Positions 55,018-63,886 of a DNA stretch of 64,000 nt are shown here, piece after piece. The stretch is taken from assembly GCA_963791995.1 (NCBI GenBank), contig CAWBUQ010000015.1, positions 15,088 to 79,087 on the forward strand, given 5' to 3'. A program made the translations under genes and the position numbers. Position 1 is the first letter of the stretch; every line of letters starts with the position of its first letter. Under the pieces are notes generated by a model that saw nothing but the letters and a program-made list of their open reading frames with translations, was not told the origin of the DNA and searched no databases. Source of the stretch: Bog-473 sp963791995. GTDB taxonomy: Bacteria > Actinomycetota > Acidimicrobiia > Acidimicrobiales > RAAP-2.

Positions 55018-55765
55018 TGACGACAAGCACCATTGCAGGCAACGAGCAGGTTCGCCGTTCGCGGCTCGAACGACGTGACGTGGACCGCGGCGACATCAGG
55101 ACGCGCGCGCATCTGGGCCGGATCGGTCTTGGAACTGCGGGAGTCGTCGCCGTCTTGGTGTCGACGTGGGGTGGGATCGTCCCTTACGTCGGACCCTTGT
55201 TCGACTACAGCGGCGACGGATCCCTCTCGTGGCACTGGAGCATGGCGCACGTCGTCCTTGCGCTCGCGCCCGGTGCGGTCGGAGTGCTGCTGGGCCTCTT
55301 CGTCTTCGCGGAATCGCGCGGGATCACCGTGGGGAAAGGCCGCATGAGCCTGGCGACCGCTGGAGTGCTCCTGATGGCCTGTGGCGCGTGGTTCGCCATT
55401 GGGCCATTGGCGTGGCCGGTGCTGTCGAACGGCGGCACCTACTTCGCGGCGGGCAGCCACCTGCGGATCCTCGCCTACGAAGTCGGGTACAGCATCGGCA
55501 CCGGGATCGTGTTGGTGATCTGTGGAGCCTTCGTCGACGGTTGGGCCTCGCGCCATCAGACGAAGGCCACGATCGTCGCGGCCACCGGTCCGGCCACCAG
55601 AGCGTCCGAGTCCCCGACGGCAGGAATCGTCGAGCCCCCATCGGCGACCGTGACCTCCGAGCCCGCGAGACCGACGCGAGCCCGACGACCGAAACAGCCG
55701 AGCCCGCGACGACCGGATCGTTCGAGGCGACGGCATACGATCAGCAGGTCGAGACGGGCATCTGA
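55018..55765 (+). CDS. four-helix membrane protein with acidic tail, one frameshift
   Basis: ATG 55018 after GCGGGAGGTCATTGCC. Helices: GTAGVVAVLVSTWGGIVPYV, AHVVLALAPGAVGVLLGLFV, LATAGVLLMACGAWFAIGPL and YSIGTGIVLVICGAF. A Thr/Ala/Glu tail follows. The current frame turns Arg-rich near 55675, while the next frame reads SPTTETAEPATTGSFEATAY and stops after VETGI at 55765, so a one-base shift is likely. I recognise no family. The loops contain Trp/Gly-rich segments like those of some conserved actinobacterial membrane proteins. Confidence 0.65.
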
Positions 55766-55774
55766 GGGATCGCG

Positions 55775-56379
55775 ATGAGCATCCGGGCACAAGAGCGTGG
55801 AAACGCACTCGACCTCCACGAAGCAGAGGACATCGAACTGCGCCGTCTCTTCACGTCGCTGCGGTCGAAGCGCGGACCTTCCGTGGAAGATCGGGCGGAA
55901 TACGGTGATCTGGCGAAGGAAACGATTCGACACCTCGCCACCCGTGAAGCGCTCTCGTGGCTGTGGCGAAGGTGGCAGACACGGACCCGGCCCTGCGCGA
56001 CATTTCGGAGCAGCTCGAAGCGAGCATGCACGAGCGACGCCCTTACATCGATCGCGTCGAGAAGATGTCGCGCGGGGTGCAAGGGATCAATCTGCGGACA
56101 GGACAGGAGTTCGACGCCGACATGCTCGAGCTCATGCAGATCGTGGGCACCGAGATCGAATGGGAATTGGGCCGGGCTCTGCCGGAAATCAAGGGTGCGC
56201 TGCAGGGCACTGAACGCGAGGACGAGTTCAAGTCGGCGAAGCATCTGCGGTCCCACGCGCCGACGAACCTGCACCCCGATGGACCGCACTGGTGGGAGGG
56301 GGCGCCTGTGATTTCCTGGGTGATCACGGTGTACGACCGCCATCGTGACTTCCCGCAGGCGAACAAGAGCAGCCGTTAG
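55775..56379 (+). CDS. hemerythrin-like helical protein, one frameshift
   Basis: ATG 55775 begins MSIRAQERGNALDLHEAEDI and the helix RRLFTSLRSKRGPS. Another helix ends ETIRHLATREAL. After a shift near 55955 the sequence is VAKVADTDPALRDISEQLEA, SMHERRPYIDRVEKMSRGVQ, then LMQIVGTEIEWELGRALPEI. The pattern of long helices with His at the starts (HEAEDIEL, RHLATRE, HERRPYI) resembles HHE-type hemerythrins, but the usual iron ligands are not all present, so iron binding is doubtful. About 200 aa. Ten bases after the membrane-protein gene, probably co-transcribed. Confidence 0.5.
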
Positions 56380-56481
56380 GCCGCCAGCGTCAATCCCTGC
56401 CCGCTCTCCACGAGAGAGCTTCTGCGGCTCCAGGTGAGCCTCCGATGTCAACGGGGGCGGTCCCCCAGACGTGAGTCGTTC

Positions 56482-57168
56482 GTGAACGCGCGTCCGCATG
56501 GCGGTCTTGGGTTGGCGATGCTCGCACTGATGCTCGCCGGCGTGCAGGACGGAGCGACTCCTTCTGGGGCTGGCACCCCCGAGCACGCTGGCACCCCTGG
56601 GCACGCTGCCGGTGCAACCGACGCCCCGATGCCGGCCTTTGTGCGTCCGACGCTGTCCGCGATCCCGTTGCCACCCTCACCTTCGTCAACGCCCGACCTT
56701 CAGCCCGTTGGTCGGGTCGTTCCAAAGAGTGACATCAGGGCAACCGCAGCGGACAGCCGACGGGTCCTCTTCGGTGTGGCGGTCTACCGGTCTCTCATGT
56801 CAGCGACCTATCCGGCGATCAGTACCGATGGAGGTGCGACGTGGCGCATTGCGGGACCACGCTTCTACGTCGCGGCGGCCCAAGCGCCGAGTGGGACGAG
56901 CAGGGTCGGCTCCCTTGGTTCACGAGGCGCCTATTTCTGGGGCCCGGGCGCAAACTTTGTCAAAGTCACTGTCGACGGGGGACGTCACTGGTGGGTGACG
57001 GGGTTTGCCGCCGGCGTCTCTTCTGTGGCCGTCACCCATCGGACGCTGCGCACGGTCGCGTTGGGCAACGAGGTGGGCCATGGGGTGTTCCAGGCCTTCC
57101 TCTATGTCTCGACGAACTCCGGTCGGACGTGGAGGCTGCTGGGAGAACTTCCCAACGTGACTCCCTGA
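56482..57168 (+). CDS. secreted Asp-box (BNR/sialidase-type repeat) protein
   Basis: GTG 56482 gives a signal peptide (ARPHGGLGLAMLALMLAG). The mature part has a Pro/Ala spacer and three Asp-box-like repeats: STDGGATWRIAG, VTVDGGRHWWVTG and STNSGRTWRLLGE, each in a beta-turn of a propeller-like fold. No catalytic residues of sialidases can be located. About 228 aa, so only a partial propeller. Last chromosomal gene before the tRNA junction. Confidence 0.7.
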   Translation: MNARPHGGLGLAMLALMLAGVQDGATPSGAGTPEHAGTPGHAAGATDAPMPAFVRPTLSAIPLPPSPSSTPDLQPVGRVVPKSDIRATAADSRRVLFGVAVYRSLMSATYPAISTDGGATWRIAGPRFYVAAAQAPSGTSRVGSLGSRGAYFWGPGANFVKVTVDGGRHWWVTGFAAGVSSVAVTHRTLRTVALGNEVGHGVFQAFLYVSTNSGRTWRLLGELPNVTP

Positions 57169-57213
57169 CCTCGTCCCGAGACGCTCGCTCGCCGAAACGG
57201 GATCAAGTCCAAC

Positions 57214-57262
57214 TGGTGCGCCCCGGGGGATTTGAACCCCCAACCTGCGGATTAAGAGTCCG
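57214..57262 (-). tRNA. 3' half of tRNA-Lys(CTT), attachment-site core
   Basis: Read on the minus strand, the segment gives the anticodon loop CTCTTAA (anticodon CTT), the 3' anticodon stem TCCG, a variable loop, the T arm GGGGG-TTCAAAT-CCCCC, the 3' acceptor strand GGGGCGC, discriminator A and encoded CCA. Pairing of the anticodon stem stops after four bases and there is no D arm or 5' acceptor strand (GCGCCCC expected) beyond 57262. So this is an orphan 3' fragment, as left by site-specific integration into a tRNA gene. The intact tRNA should be at the element's other end. Confidence 0.85.
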
Positions 57263-57470
57263 AGGCAGGGGAGTCCGTGGAGTCAGCCCAAGTCTGTGAC
57301 CTGCGAGTATATCCGGTGTCGATCCAGGGATTCGGTTGATTTCCACCCAGTACCACCCAAATAGTGGGTTGGATAGTGGGGGAGGTTCTCCGTGGCAGGC
57401 CCGGGGGTTGTGACGGATCCGGTCCCACTCCGCCGGTCTAGTCTGATCTGTCATCTGGTATCATAACACC
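57263..57470. promoter_or_regulatory. element left-end region upstream of the HTH gene
   Basis: No gene is seen in these 208 bp. It has a small hairpin ACCCA-AATAG-TGGGT (57354-57368) with further CCACCCA/TGGGTTGG copies around it, suited to integrase-arm or HTH binding. TGGTATCATAACACC just before the GTG at 57471 has a TATCAT -10-like element with little spacing left for a leader, so the HTH message may be nearly leaderless. Confidence 0.4.
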
Positions 57471-58091
57471 GTGGATGGAAAAGCCGAAGCGAGCGCAATC
57501 CTTCGCCAGTTGCGGCGAGACAATGGCCTGACTCAGCGCGATTTAGCCGCGAAGGCTGGTGTCCCCCAATCGACGATCGCAGAAGTCGAAGTTGGACAAA
57601 GAGAGCCGTCACTCACCCTGCTGAGCAGGATCGCCGAGTCCGCCGGCCAGTCGATCGCCATAGGGCTGGTCCCTTTGCCGCGGCACAGTGCGGTTGCCAC
57701 CGCCAACACGATCAAAGATCGGCTGTATGGGGATGCGGGCCAAGGGCGGTCGCTCGATATTCGTGAGGATGGTGCGCTTCGCGCTGTCATCGATCTGAAA
57801 GACGCCCTCCGGCGCTCAAGTCATGAGGAATTCGATACCCTTACCTGCCAGGCCCCAGGCCTCGTCGGGGACACGCGTTGGGATGCTTTCCTCGCTGCGA
57901 TAGTTGAAGATGAGGCGGCCAGGAAGGCGATCTCTCCACCTCGCTGGACCAATGACCCGAATAGGTTCAATCGACCCTTTTGGTATCTGTCCAAGAACCC
58001 GAGATTCCACACCTGGGAGATCGCCAACTCTCCTGGAGCGCTCATCCGTCATGGCGTGTTTGCTGCGGAAGATGAACTTGAGAGTGTCTGA
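57471..58091 (+). CDS. XRE-family HTH protein with C-terminal domain, antitoxin-like
   Basis: A 206-aa protein starting at GTG 57471. The N-terminal HTH is ILRQLRRDNGLTQRDLAAKA, GVPQSTIAEVEVGQREPSL. The C-terminal half (WDAFLAAIVEDEAARKAISP, FNRPFWYLSKNPRFHTWEIA) is of a type found next to nucleotidyltransferase toxins. It overlaps the next gene. Codon use is less GC-biased than the chromosome. It probably represses its own promoter and counteracts its partner. Confidence 0.8.
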   Translation: MDGKAEASAILRQLRRDNGLTQRDLAAKAGVPQSTIAEVEVGQREPSLTLLSRIAESAGQSIAIGLVPLPRHSAVATANTIKDRLYGDAGQGRSLDIREDGALRAVIDLKDALRRSSHEEFDTLTCQAPGLVGDTRWDAFLAAIVEDEAARKAISPPRWTNDPNRFNRPFWYLSKNPRFHTWEIANSPGALIRHGVFAAEDELESV

Positions 58092-58620
58092 TCTCAACCG
58101 GGACGAAATGGAGTCGGCACTCGCCGAGCTTGCAAACCAACTCAACGCTCTCAACGTCAAGGCCAAGATCTGCCTGGTTGGCGGAGCGGTCATGGTGCTT
58201 GCCTTCGATGCTCGTTTCAGCACGGGAGACATTGATGGATCGATGCATCCCACAGATGACGTTCTCGCCGCCGCCGCTGAGATCGGTGAACGCCGAGGGC
58301 TCGGTGCCGATTGGCTCAACAACTCGGCTCAACAGTTCATACCGATATTCAAGGAGCCCAACTGGCAACCGATTCTCAAGTCGGGGAACGTTGAGATCGT
58401 CGCCGCCGATGAGCGATCGATGATGGCCATGAAAATGCGTGCCGGCCGTGGGTCGCGGGACCGCCTCGACATCAACTTCCTCGTCAAAAGATGTGGCATC
58501 ACCAGCGTTGCCGAGGCATTGCAGCTGTATGAGGAGTTCTTTCCCGAAGACCCGCTTCCAGATCGAACTCTTCCGCTGCTCGACGAAGCCATCGCGGCGC
58601 TTGGTCCCCAGTCACCGTGA
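58084..58620 (+). CDS. DUF6036-like nucleotidyltransferase, toxin-like
   Basis: About 178 aa. GTG 58084 overlaps the HTH stop by eight bases; ATG 58072 and ATG 58051 are alternatives. The nucleotidyltransferase fold shows VGGAVMVLAF followed, 13 residues after the GG, by GDID (hG[G/S]-x-DhD pattern). VEIVAADERSMMAMKMRAGR and RDRLDINFLVKRCG follow, as in the AbiEii/DUF6036 and MenT-type toxins. Such toxins modify tRNA acceptor ends with nucleotides. The pair with the upstream HTH protein fits a toxin-antitoxin or phage-defence unit. Confidence 0.75.
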   Translation: MSDLNRDEMESALAELANQLNALNVKAKICLVGGAVMVLAFDARFSTGDIDGSMHPTDDVLAAAAEIGERRGLGADWLNNSAQQFIPIFKEPNWQPILKSGNVEIVAADERSMMAMKMRAGRGSRDRLDINFLVKRCGITSVAEALQLYEEFFPEDPLPDRTLPLLDEAIAALGPQSP

Positions 58621-58706
58621 CTTCGTCGGCAGTCGAGGCTCGGCCTATGGGGCATAAGCCCTAGAGCGCGCCTGAAACCCACAAACCCTTGTGTGCCGAA
58701 GCGGGT

Positions 58707-58860
58707 CTACTCCAGAACGAGTCCCACGTTGTAGGGCTGTATGGCGGTCTCGCGGCGATGGTACACGTCGAAAGCGAGAGCCCGTCCCCCGAGGTCGTGG
58801 CCATCGCCTCGTTTCGTCATCCCATTGGGCCATCGCCTTCGCATTCGTGTGCTTGCTCAC
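58707..58860 (-). CDS. small protein coupled to traA, probable frameshift
   Basis: GTG 58860 overlaps the traA TGA (GTGA) and reads MSKHTNAKAMAQWDDE. A second frame, open from ATG 58820, reads MTKRGDGHDLGGRALAFDVY then HRRETAIQPYNVGLVLE and stops at 58707. Joined by one shift near 58805 they give about 50 aa. The second half has a balanced composition typical of real coding, unlike the alternative frames. No family recognised. Confidence 0.4.
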
Positions 58861-61800
58861 AGCTCGACGCCTCTTCCCGCGTCAACGTGCGCTTGTATCT
58901 CAGCGCTACCAATGGTTCGAGATTGGTTGCTCTCGACACGACTGAGAGCGGTGGCACGGTCGGCCGCAGCCAGTGCCCGCTGGCGTTGACTCGTCTGTTC
59001 GATACTGATCGTGTTGCCCAGCTTGCCAACTGGGTTCTGTCCGCTGAGGTGCCAGCGGTCCCGGTAGGCGGCGATGGTCGAGACTTCCCTTATCCAGCGT
59101 TCGCGCCGGGCCGGGGAAGCTGGCGGGGTCCCGAGACGTTGTATCCAACTCTCGCCGGACTCCACGGCTTGGTCGGCTAGTGAACGGGCTCGCCCTTCCA
59201 TGGCCTGGTCACGCTCGATTAGCGCGTGCGCTAGCTCGGGGTCGCTCACGCGCTGGATCCGGGGGATGAGGCCGGCGATCAGGTTGTCGGCTTGCCGGTT
59301 CCGACCACCGGCCGCCTGGGTCCAGCGATCCACCCGGCCGTGCAGTACAGCGGCAACGTCGACAGCATCGGCCAAGGATCGGCCGGCTACCAGGCGAGGA
59401 AGAGCGGCCTCTATGTCGAGGCCACGGGCTTCGGCGTCGCGGAAGGCGGCCTGAAGCGGGCCGTACGCTGCGCTGGCCCGAACTGTCTCGAGTTCTGCGC
59501 CACTCAGTCCTGATCGGGCGAGGAGGCGATCCCAGCGTTCTTGCTGGGCCATCGTGGCCAACGTCAGGTATTCGGCCGACAGCCTTTCCATACCCTCGGC
59601 CTCCGCCGATTGGCGCTGGATGATGTCGTGGGCGGCCACGTCGGCCCCCTGGTTGCGCAAGACCCCGACCAGAACCTCCTTGACAGTTATCGGTTCGAAT
59701 GCTTGGTCGTGGGAGGTCTGTGGGTCAGGGTCGTAGTGGGTGTCGACGTACAGGCAGTTGGATGCCCGACCTCTCGTGGCCATGACGTAGAGCACTTCGC
59801 GGGTGGTCGTCGTTGAGACCAGAGCGTGGGCGGTGTCGACCGTGCGGCCTTGCGCCCGATGCGCGCTCGATGCGTAGGCCAGCTCGAGATGTTCGGAGAC
59901 GTAGGCGGCCGGGAGGACTACCACGCCGCCACCGTTCGCCCGTTGCACCGTCATCGTCCCATCGTGATGCGTCGCTGTGACAACCCATCGATCACCGTTG
60001 CGGACCCAGTGTTGTCCCGTGGAAAGGCGTCGGTCGTTCTGGCGACTGATCACCAGGTCGCCAACCCCCGCCGTTCCTCCCCCCGCCACCGCCAACCCGT
60101 GCTCACTCACCGCACGGGCGGCGACTCGGTCGGCCCGGGCCCGGTCGTTGAGTTCGCTCACGGTACGAAGGTCGCCGGCGATCATCAGGCTTGTCTGACC
60201 CGATTCCGTATCGTCTTTCCAGGCCAAGTACAGGGCGTCGAGCATCTGGTCGCGGTCGCCATCGGCGATCCGGTCGTTGGTCGAGTAGGCATCGATGGCG
60301 TCGGGTGAACCCATCCGGAGCTCGACGCTGGCCCTCTTCTCCCAGAGGTGATGGAAGCGGCGCACGTCGGTCAGTTCGGGGGCGAGACCTTCACGATCGC
60401 GCACCAGGGCGGCGAAGGCGCCTCCGGCCTCGACCGCGCTGAGCTGGCCCTGGTCGCCCACCAAGACGACCTTTGCCCCCGCTCTCGCGGCGGCGCCCAC
60501 GAGCTCGTCGAGAGCGAAGGTCCCGGCGAGGGATGCCTCGTCGACGATGACCAACTGGTCTGCTCGGAGGCGCCAACGGGCCAGCTCGTCCTCGGTGGTG
60601 CTGATGCGTTGGCGCAGTGGGGCCCGGGTATCCGAGACATTGGGAACGAATCCGAGTGCGGTGCGGAGTTCCCTGATCTTGCCAACCCGTTCGGCTTCTC
60701 GGCGGTGCTCGAAGAGCCATTTGGCGGTGTTCTCGGTGTCGATGCCGAGTTCGCCCGCCAGCACCTCGGCCGCAGCGGCGGAGGGGGCGAGGCCAAGTAC
60801 CGAACCCACGCCGTGTTCGGTCTCCCATGCCGCACGCAGGCCGGCCATCGTGGTGGACTTGCCCGTCCCGGCCGGCCCGATCAAGACGTCGAGTCGGCGC
60901 CCCGACGTGGCGATTTGTTCGATGGCCAGGATCTGGTCAGCGGACAAGGTGTGTTCCCGGCGCGGCAAGTTGGCCTCCGTGACGGCGGCCACTGTGCCGC
61001 GCGAGTGACCGCGGGAGCGCCGAACTGACGTCCGGCGTTGAGCAGGCGTCCCTCGGCCTCCAAGAGCGTGGTGGTGGTGTAGACCTCGTGCCCTTTGGCC
61101 CGGAACCGACTCGTCCCATCGGGCCGCCGCAACGCTTCGGGAGTGTGGTGCAGTTCGGGTGCCGAGATGAGCAGCGACCGACCCAAGGCCAGCTCCGCGG
61201 TGCGCTCGGCAACTGCGATCCGTTCTTCGGGGGAGGCGAAGCGGACGCCGTGGAGTTGGCGGTGCACCTCGGCCAAGACGTTGGCCCGACTGAACGTGGC
61301 CCGACGTTCGGCCACCTGCTCGACGGCCACACCTGCTGCGTCGAACAGGATCCCCTCGGCCAGGTCATCGGCGTGCAGAAGTGGAAGGTCGTTACGTTCG
61401 GCGAGCCCAGCGACCCACGAGATCGGCTCGTCGCCGACGTACGGCTCGGCCCGCTCGCGCCAGCCCCCTGTCATCGCGGCGAGGCTGTGATGCTCTTTGG
61501 CCGGGCGGGTCTCAAGCGTGGCCCGGCGCCGCAGCTCGAGCACCTGCGCCGTTGTTGGTTGGCGGCCGTGGGCGGCGACGAACTCGCCCAAGAGCGCTGT
61601 CTTGCGTTCCTCGATGGCCGCGGAGCGCTGGGAGAACTCGGCCATCAGGGCTTCGGAGACGCCGGTCACTTCAAAGCGGAGTCGTTCGGAATGGCGCCGG
61701 CTTCTCCCGTCCCAGCCCCAGCCCAACTTCTCGGTCAAGAGATCACTGAGCACACCCTGGTGCATCTCGGAGAGGGCGACCACGGACTTGTAGAGGCCCC

Positions 61801-62538
61801 GGGAATCGAGCGTGCGCCAGACGCCGTCGGAGACCGACTGCGCCCGGTTGGCCACCACCACATGGTCGTGGAGCTGGGGGTCCCCGGCCCTCGAATCCCA
61901 GTGGGTGAAGGTGGCGGCCACCACGCCTTCGACGTCTTCTTGGACCACGCCGTTGGTACCCGACGCGAGTGAAACACCTCGCGCTCGGCGTAGGTGAGCA
62001 CTACCTCGATGGCCTGGCGATGGCAGGCGTAGATCTGTGCCTTGGTGCCCCGGTCGGCCAGGGCCCAGGCCACAGAGACCGACTTGGAAGGGGAGAAGGT
62101 CAGGTCGAATCCGGCCACCGGAGCGCGGAACCGGCCGCCCTTGGCCCGCTCCTCGGCCTCGATGCGCGCTGTTTCCTCGAACCTCTCGGCGGGGGAGTGA
62201 TCCGCCGGAATGGCGGCCACCCGCAGGGCCACCCGCTTTGCCACGGACAGGTGGGCGCGGTTGGGCTGGCGGCCCAACGGTTGGCCGGTGACCGGGTCGG
62301 CGCACATGCCCAGCAGATTGAAGAGGTGCTGCTCGGTCACCGGCGACCCATGCTCGATGCCGCGGCCGTCGTCGAGACCGGCCAACCCGGTTCCCAAGAA
62401 CACGCCAGGTGGAGTGCCCGACGTTGCGTAGTACCGGGTCAGGTTGGAGGAAGGAAGAGGCGCGCCGTCACCCGCTGCGACGGACTCCATCAGATAGCGG
62501 TAGCCCGATCCCAAGCTCATCCTGCGTAGCGAGATCAC
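58857..62538 (-). CDS. traA: MobF relaxase/helicase (TraA/TrwC-type), two frameshifts
   Basis: GTG 62538 (behind GGGAGCAGGCC) gives MISLRRMSLGSGYRYLMESV, the actinobacterial TraA start. FDLTFSPSKSVSVAWALADR and, after a shift near 61955, THWDSRAGDPQLHDHVVVAN supply the relaxase core with the three-His metal site. After a second shift near 61000 comes the RecD-like helicase: Walker A LIGPAGTGKSTTMAGLR, Walker B QLVIVDEASLAGTFALD, VLVGDQGQLSAVEAGGAFA and LAYASSAHRAQGRTVDTAHA. About 1,225 aa. It nicks oriT and unwinds the transferred strand. The stop couples to a small downstream gene. Confidence 0.9.
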
Positions 62539-62858
62539 GGCCTGCTCCCGTCCGTCGGAACGGATCTCGTTCCGCACCCAACAGAGAGCTGGCGGACCAT
62601 CATCACCCCCCTCCGGCGAGCCCGACCCCCCTCAAATGCCACACGTGTGAAGCAAGCTGATGGTGGTCGATGGACGGCCAGACGGATCTGGTCGCATCGG
62701 GCCGGGGGATGGGGCAAAGGGCGCAGGCGCGGCGTGGACGGGTGTGGGGTCGGTCTGCGTGGCGCGGATATTGGAGGGCAGGCTTGTGCTCCTCGGCGGC
62801 GAACTGGCGGGTGAGTCCGGGCGCGACTCCAGCTGACCATGAAGTGCGCGCTGACACG
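62539..62858. other. non-coding region upstream of traA with inverted repeats, oriT candidate
   Basis: In this 320-bp gap GACCATCATC (62595-62604) and GATGGTGGTC (62659-62668) form an imperfect inverted repeat (9 of 10) around the perfect palindrome CACACGTGTG (62640-62649). MobF relaxases often act on an oriT close to their own gene, so this is a candidate, and also a candidate for an autoregulatory site. No gene is supported here. Confidence 0.35.
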
Positions 62859-62887
62859 CAACAACCCCGGCGGAGCCGGGGCTGTTG
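62859..62887 (-). terminator. stem-loop after the ssb-small-gene unit
   Basis: CAACAACCCCGG and CCGGGGCTGTTG pair over 11 of 12 positions with loop CGGAG, 20 bp after the stop of the small minus-strand gene. Read on the minus strand it is followed by a short T-containing stretch (TTGCGTGTC). It probably ends the ssb transcript before traA. Confidence 0.65.
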
Positions 62888-62907
62888 CTAGGGCGGAATC
62901 AGGAGCT

Positions 62908-63144
62908 CTAATCGTCTTTGGTTCGGTCCGCGCTAGCCGCCACCTCCGCTTCGACCTCGGAGAGTCCGTAGCCGGAGGCGGCGAGGAACTTGAGGTAGGA
63001 CACGAGAGCCGAAGTCGGGTTACGCCAGCCTTGGCGGTCCCCGAAGCGGGCCTCGACTGATGCGACCACGGTCGCAGGGAGTTTGTGGGTTGTCGACCAG
63101 CGTGGCCCGGTCTACGGCGCGCGTAGCTCGTAGCCCTCGGGCAC
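62908..63144 (-). pseudogene. small element gene with a break near its start
   Basis: From GTG 63144 the frame reads MPEGYELRAP and meets a TAG. The same frame further on gives KLPATVVASVEARFGDRQGW, RNPTSALVSYLKFLAASGYG and ends EVEAEVAASADRTKDD at 62908. A neighbouring frame fills the gap with VDRATLVDNPQ, so two compensating shifts may restore one protein of about 79 aa. The balanced helical sequence suggests a real gene. No family recognised. Confidence 0.45.
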
Positions 63145-63220
63145 GTTGGCCACGCGCCGGGTATTGGCGTGCTGGCCGACGCCGGAGCGTCGTGGGTGGT
63201 TGTCTGGTGATGCCTTTCTG

Positions 63221-63700
63221 TCAGTCTGTTGCCGTGTGCCCCGGGTCGGGCCACCGGCGCGAGCCGGTGACCCTGCTCGGGACCCAGGCCTCAGAACGAA
63301 GTGCCCTCGGCCTCCTTGACTCGGGGACTTCCTCGATGCCTTGACGGCGGCTCCGCTGCACGTCGGCGGTGGCGAAGCGCAGGGATGGACCGATCTCGTC
63401 GGCCACGATCTCGACCTTGGAGCGGTGCTCGCCCTCGTCGGTCTCCCAACTGCGGTGCTCCAGCCGCCCGGTCACGACAACCCGCATGCCCTTGGTCAGG
63501 CTCAGCGCCACGTTCTCGGCCAGGTCACGCCAGCAGATGACGTCGAAAAACGACGTCGACTCCTGCCACTCCTGGGTGGTGCGGTCCTGCCAACGCCGGT
63601 TGACGGCCACGCCGAGCTGGGCCGTGGCTTGGCCTTCCTTGGTGTAGCGGATTTCGGGTTCCCGAGTGAGGTTCCCGGTGATGGTGGTTGAGTTGCTCAT
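63221..63700 (-). CDS. ssb: single-stranded-DNA-binding protein
   Basis: A 159-aa OB-fold protein: ITGNLTREPEIRYTKEGQAT, LGVAVNRRWQDRTTQEWQES, FFDVICWRDLAENVALSLTK, GMRVVVTGRLEHRSWETDEG. These match bacterial SSB, with Trp/Phe DNA-contacting residues in place. The C-terminal 50 residues are Arg-rich and lack the acidic DDDIPF-type tail, so the end may be frameshifted or this is an element-borne SSB that does not recruit host partners. It coats transferred single strands. Confidence 0.88.
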   Translation of the reverse strand: MSNSTTITGNLTREPEIRYTKEGQATAQLGVAVNRRWQDRTTQEWQESTSFFDVICWRDLAENVALSLTKGMRVVVTGRLEHRSWETDEGEHRSKVEIVADEIGPSLRFATADVQRSRRQGIEEVPESRRPRALRSEAWVPSRVTGSRRWPDPGHTATD

Positions 63701-63795
63701 TGTCTTGCTCCTTATGCTCTTGGCCTCGTTCCTTGCGAACGACGCCGCTGCGTCGTTCGATGAACGGCCATCCCCACCGGCGGCGAAGCGGGGTC

Positions 63796-63886
63796 AAGTT
63801 CTGGCGAGGGCAGCCCTTGGGCCGAGCAAGAAGTTCTGGCGGGTTCGCCCGCAGGGCGAACTTCAACGATCGCGAAGCCGCCAGAA
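63796..63886. repeat. nested inverted repeats at the window end
   Basis: AAGTTCTGGCG occurs at 63796-63806 and 63831-63841, with a near-inverted copy CGCCAGAAGTT near 63879. TTCTGGCGG (63834-63842) pairs perfectly with CCGCCAGAA (63878-63886). Inside lies a perfect hairpin GTTCGCCC-GCA-GGGCGAAC (63843-63861). It is about 100-185 bp upstream of ssb. A replication, transfer or regulatory structure is possible. Confidence 0.5.

Noticed and set aside
57214..57300. A complete functional tRNA gene.
   Set aside because: No D arm or 5' acceptor strand complementary to GGGGCGC can be found beyond 57262.
62535..63254. A 239-residue minus-strand frame upstream of traA.
   Set aside because: Pro/Arg/Ser-rich shadow; it overlaps the better supported small gene and the terminator hairpin in other frames.
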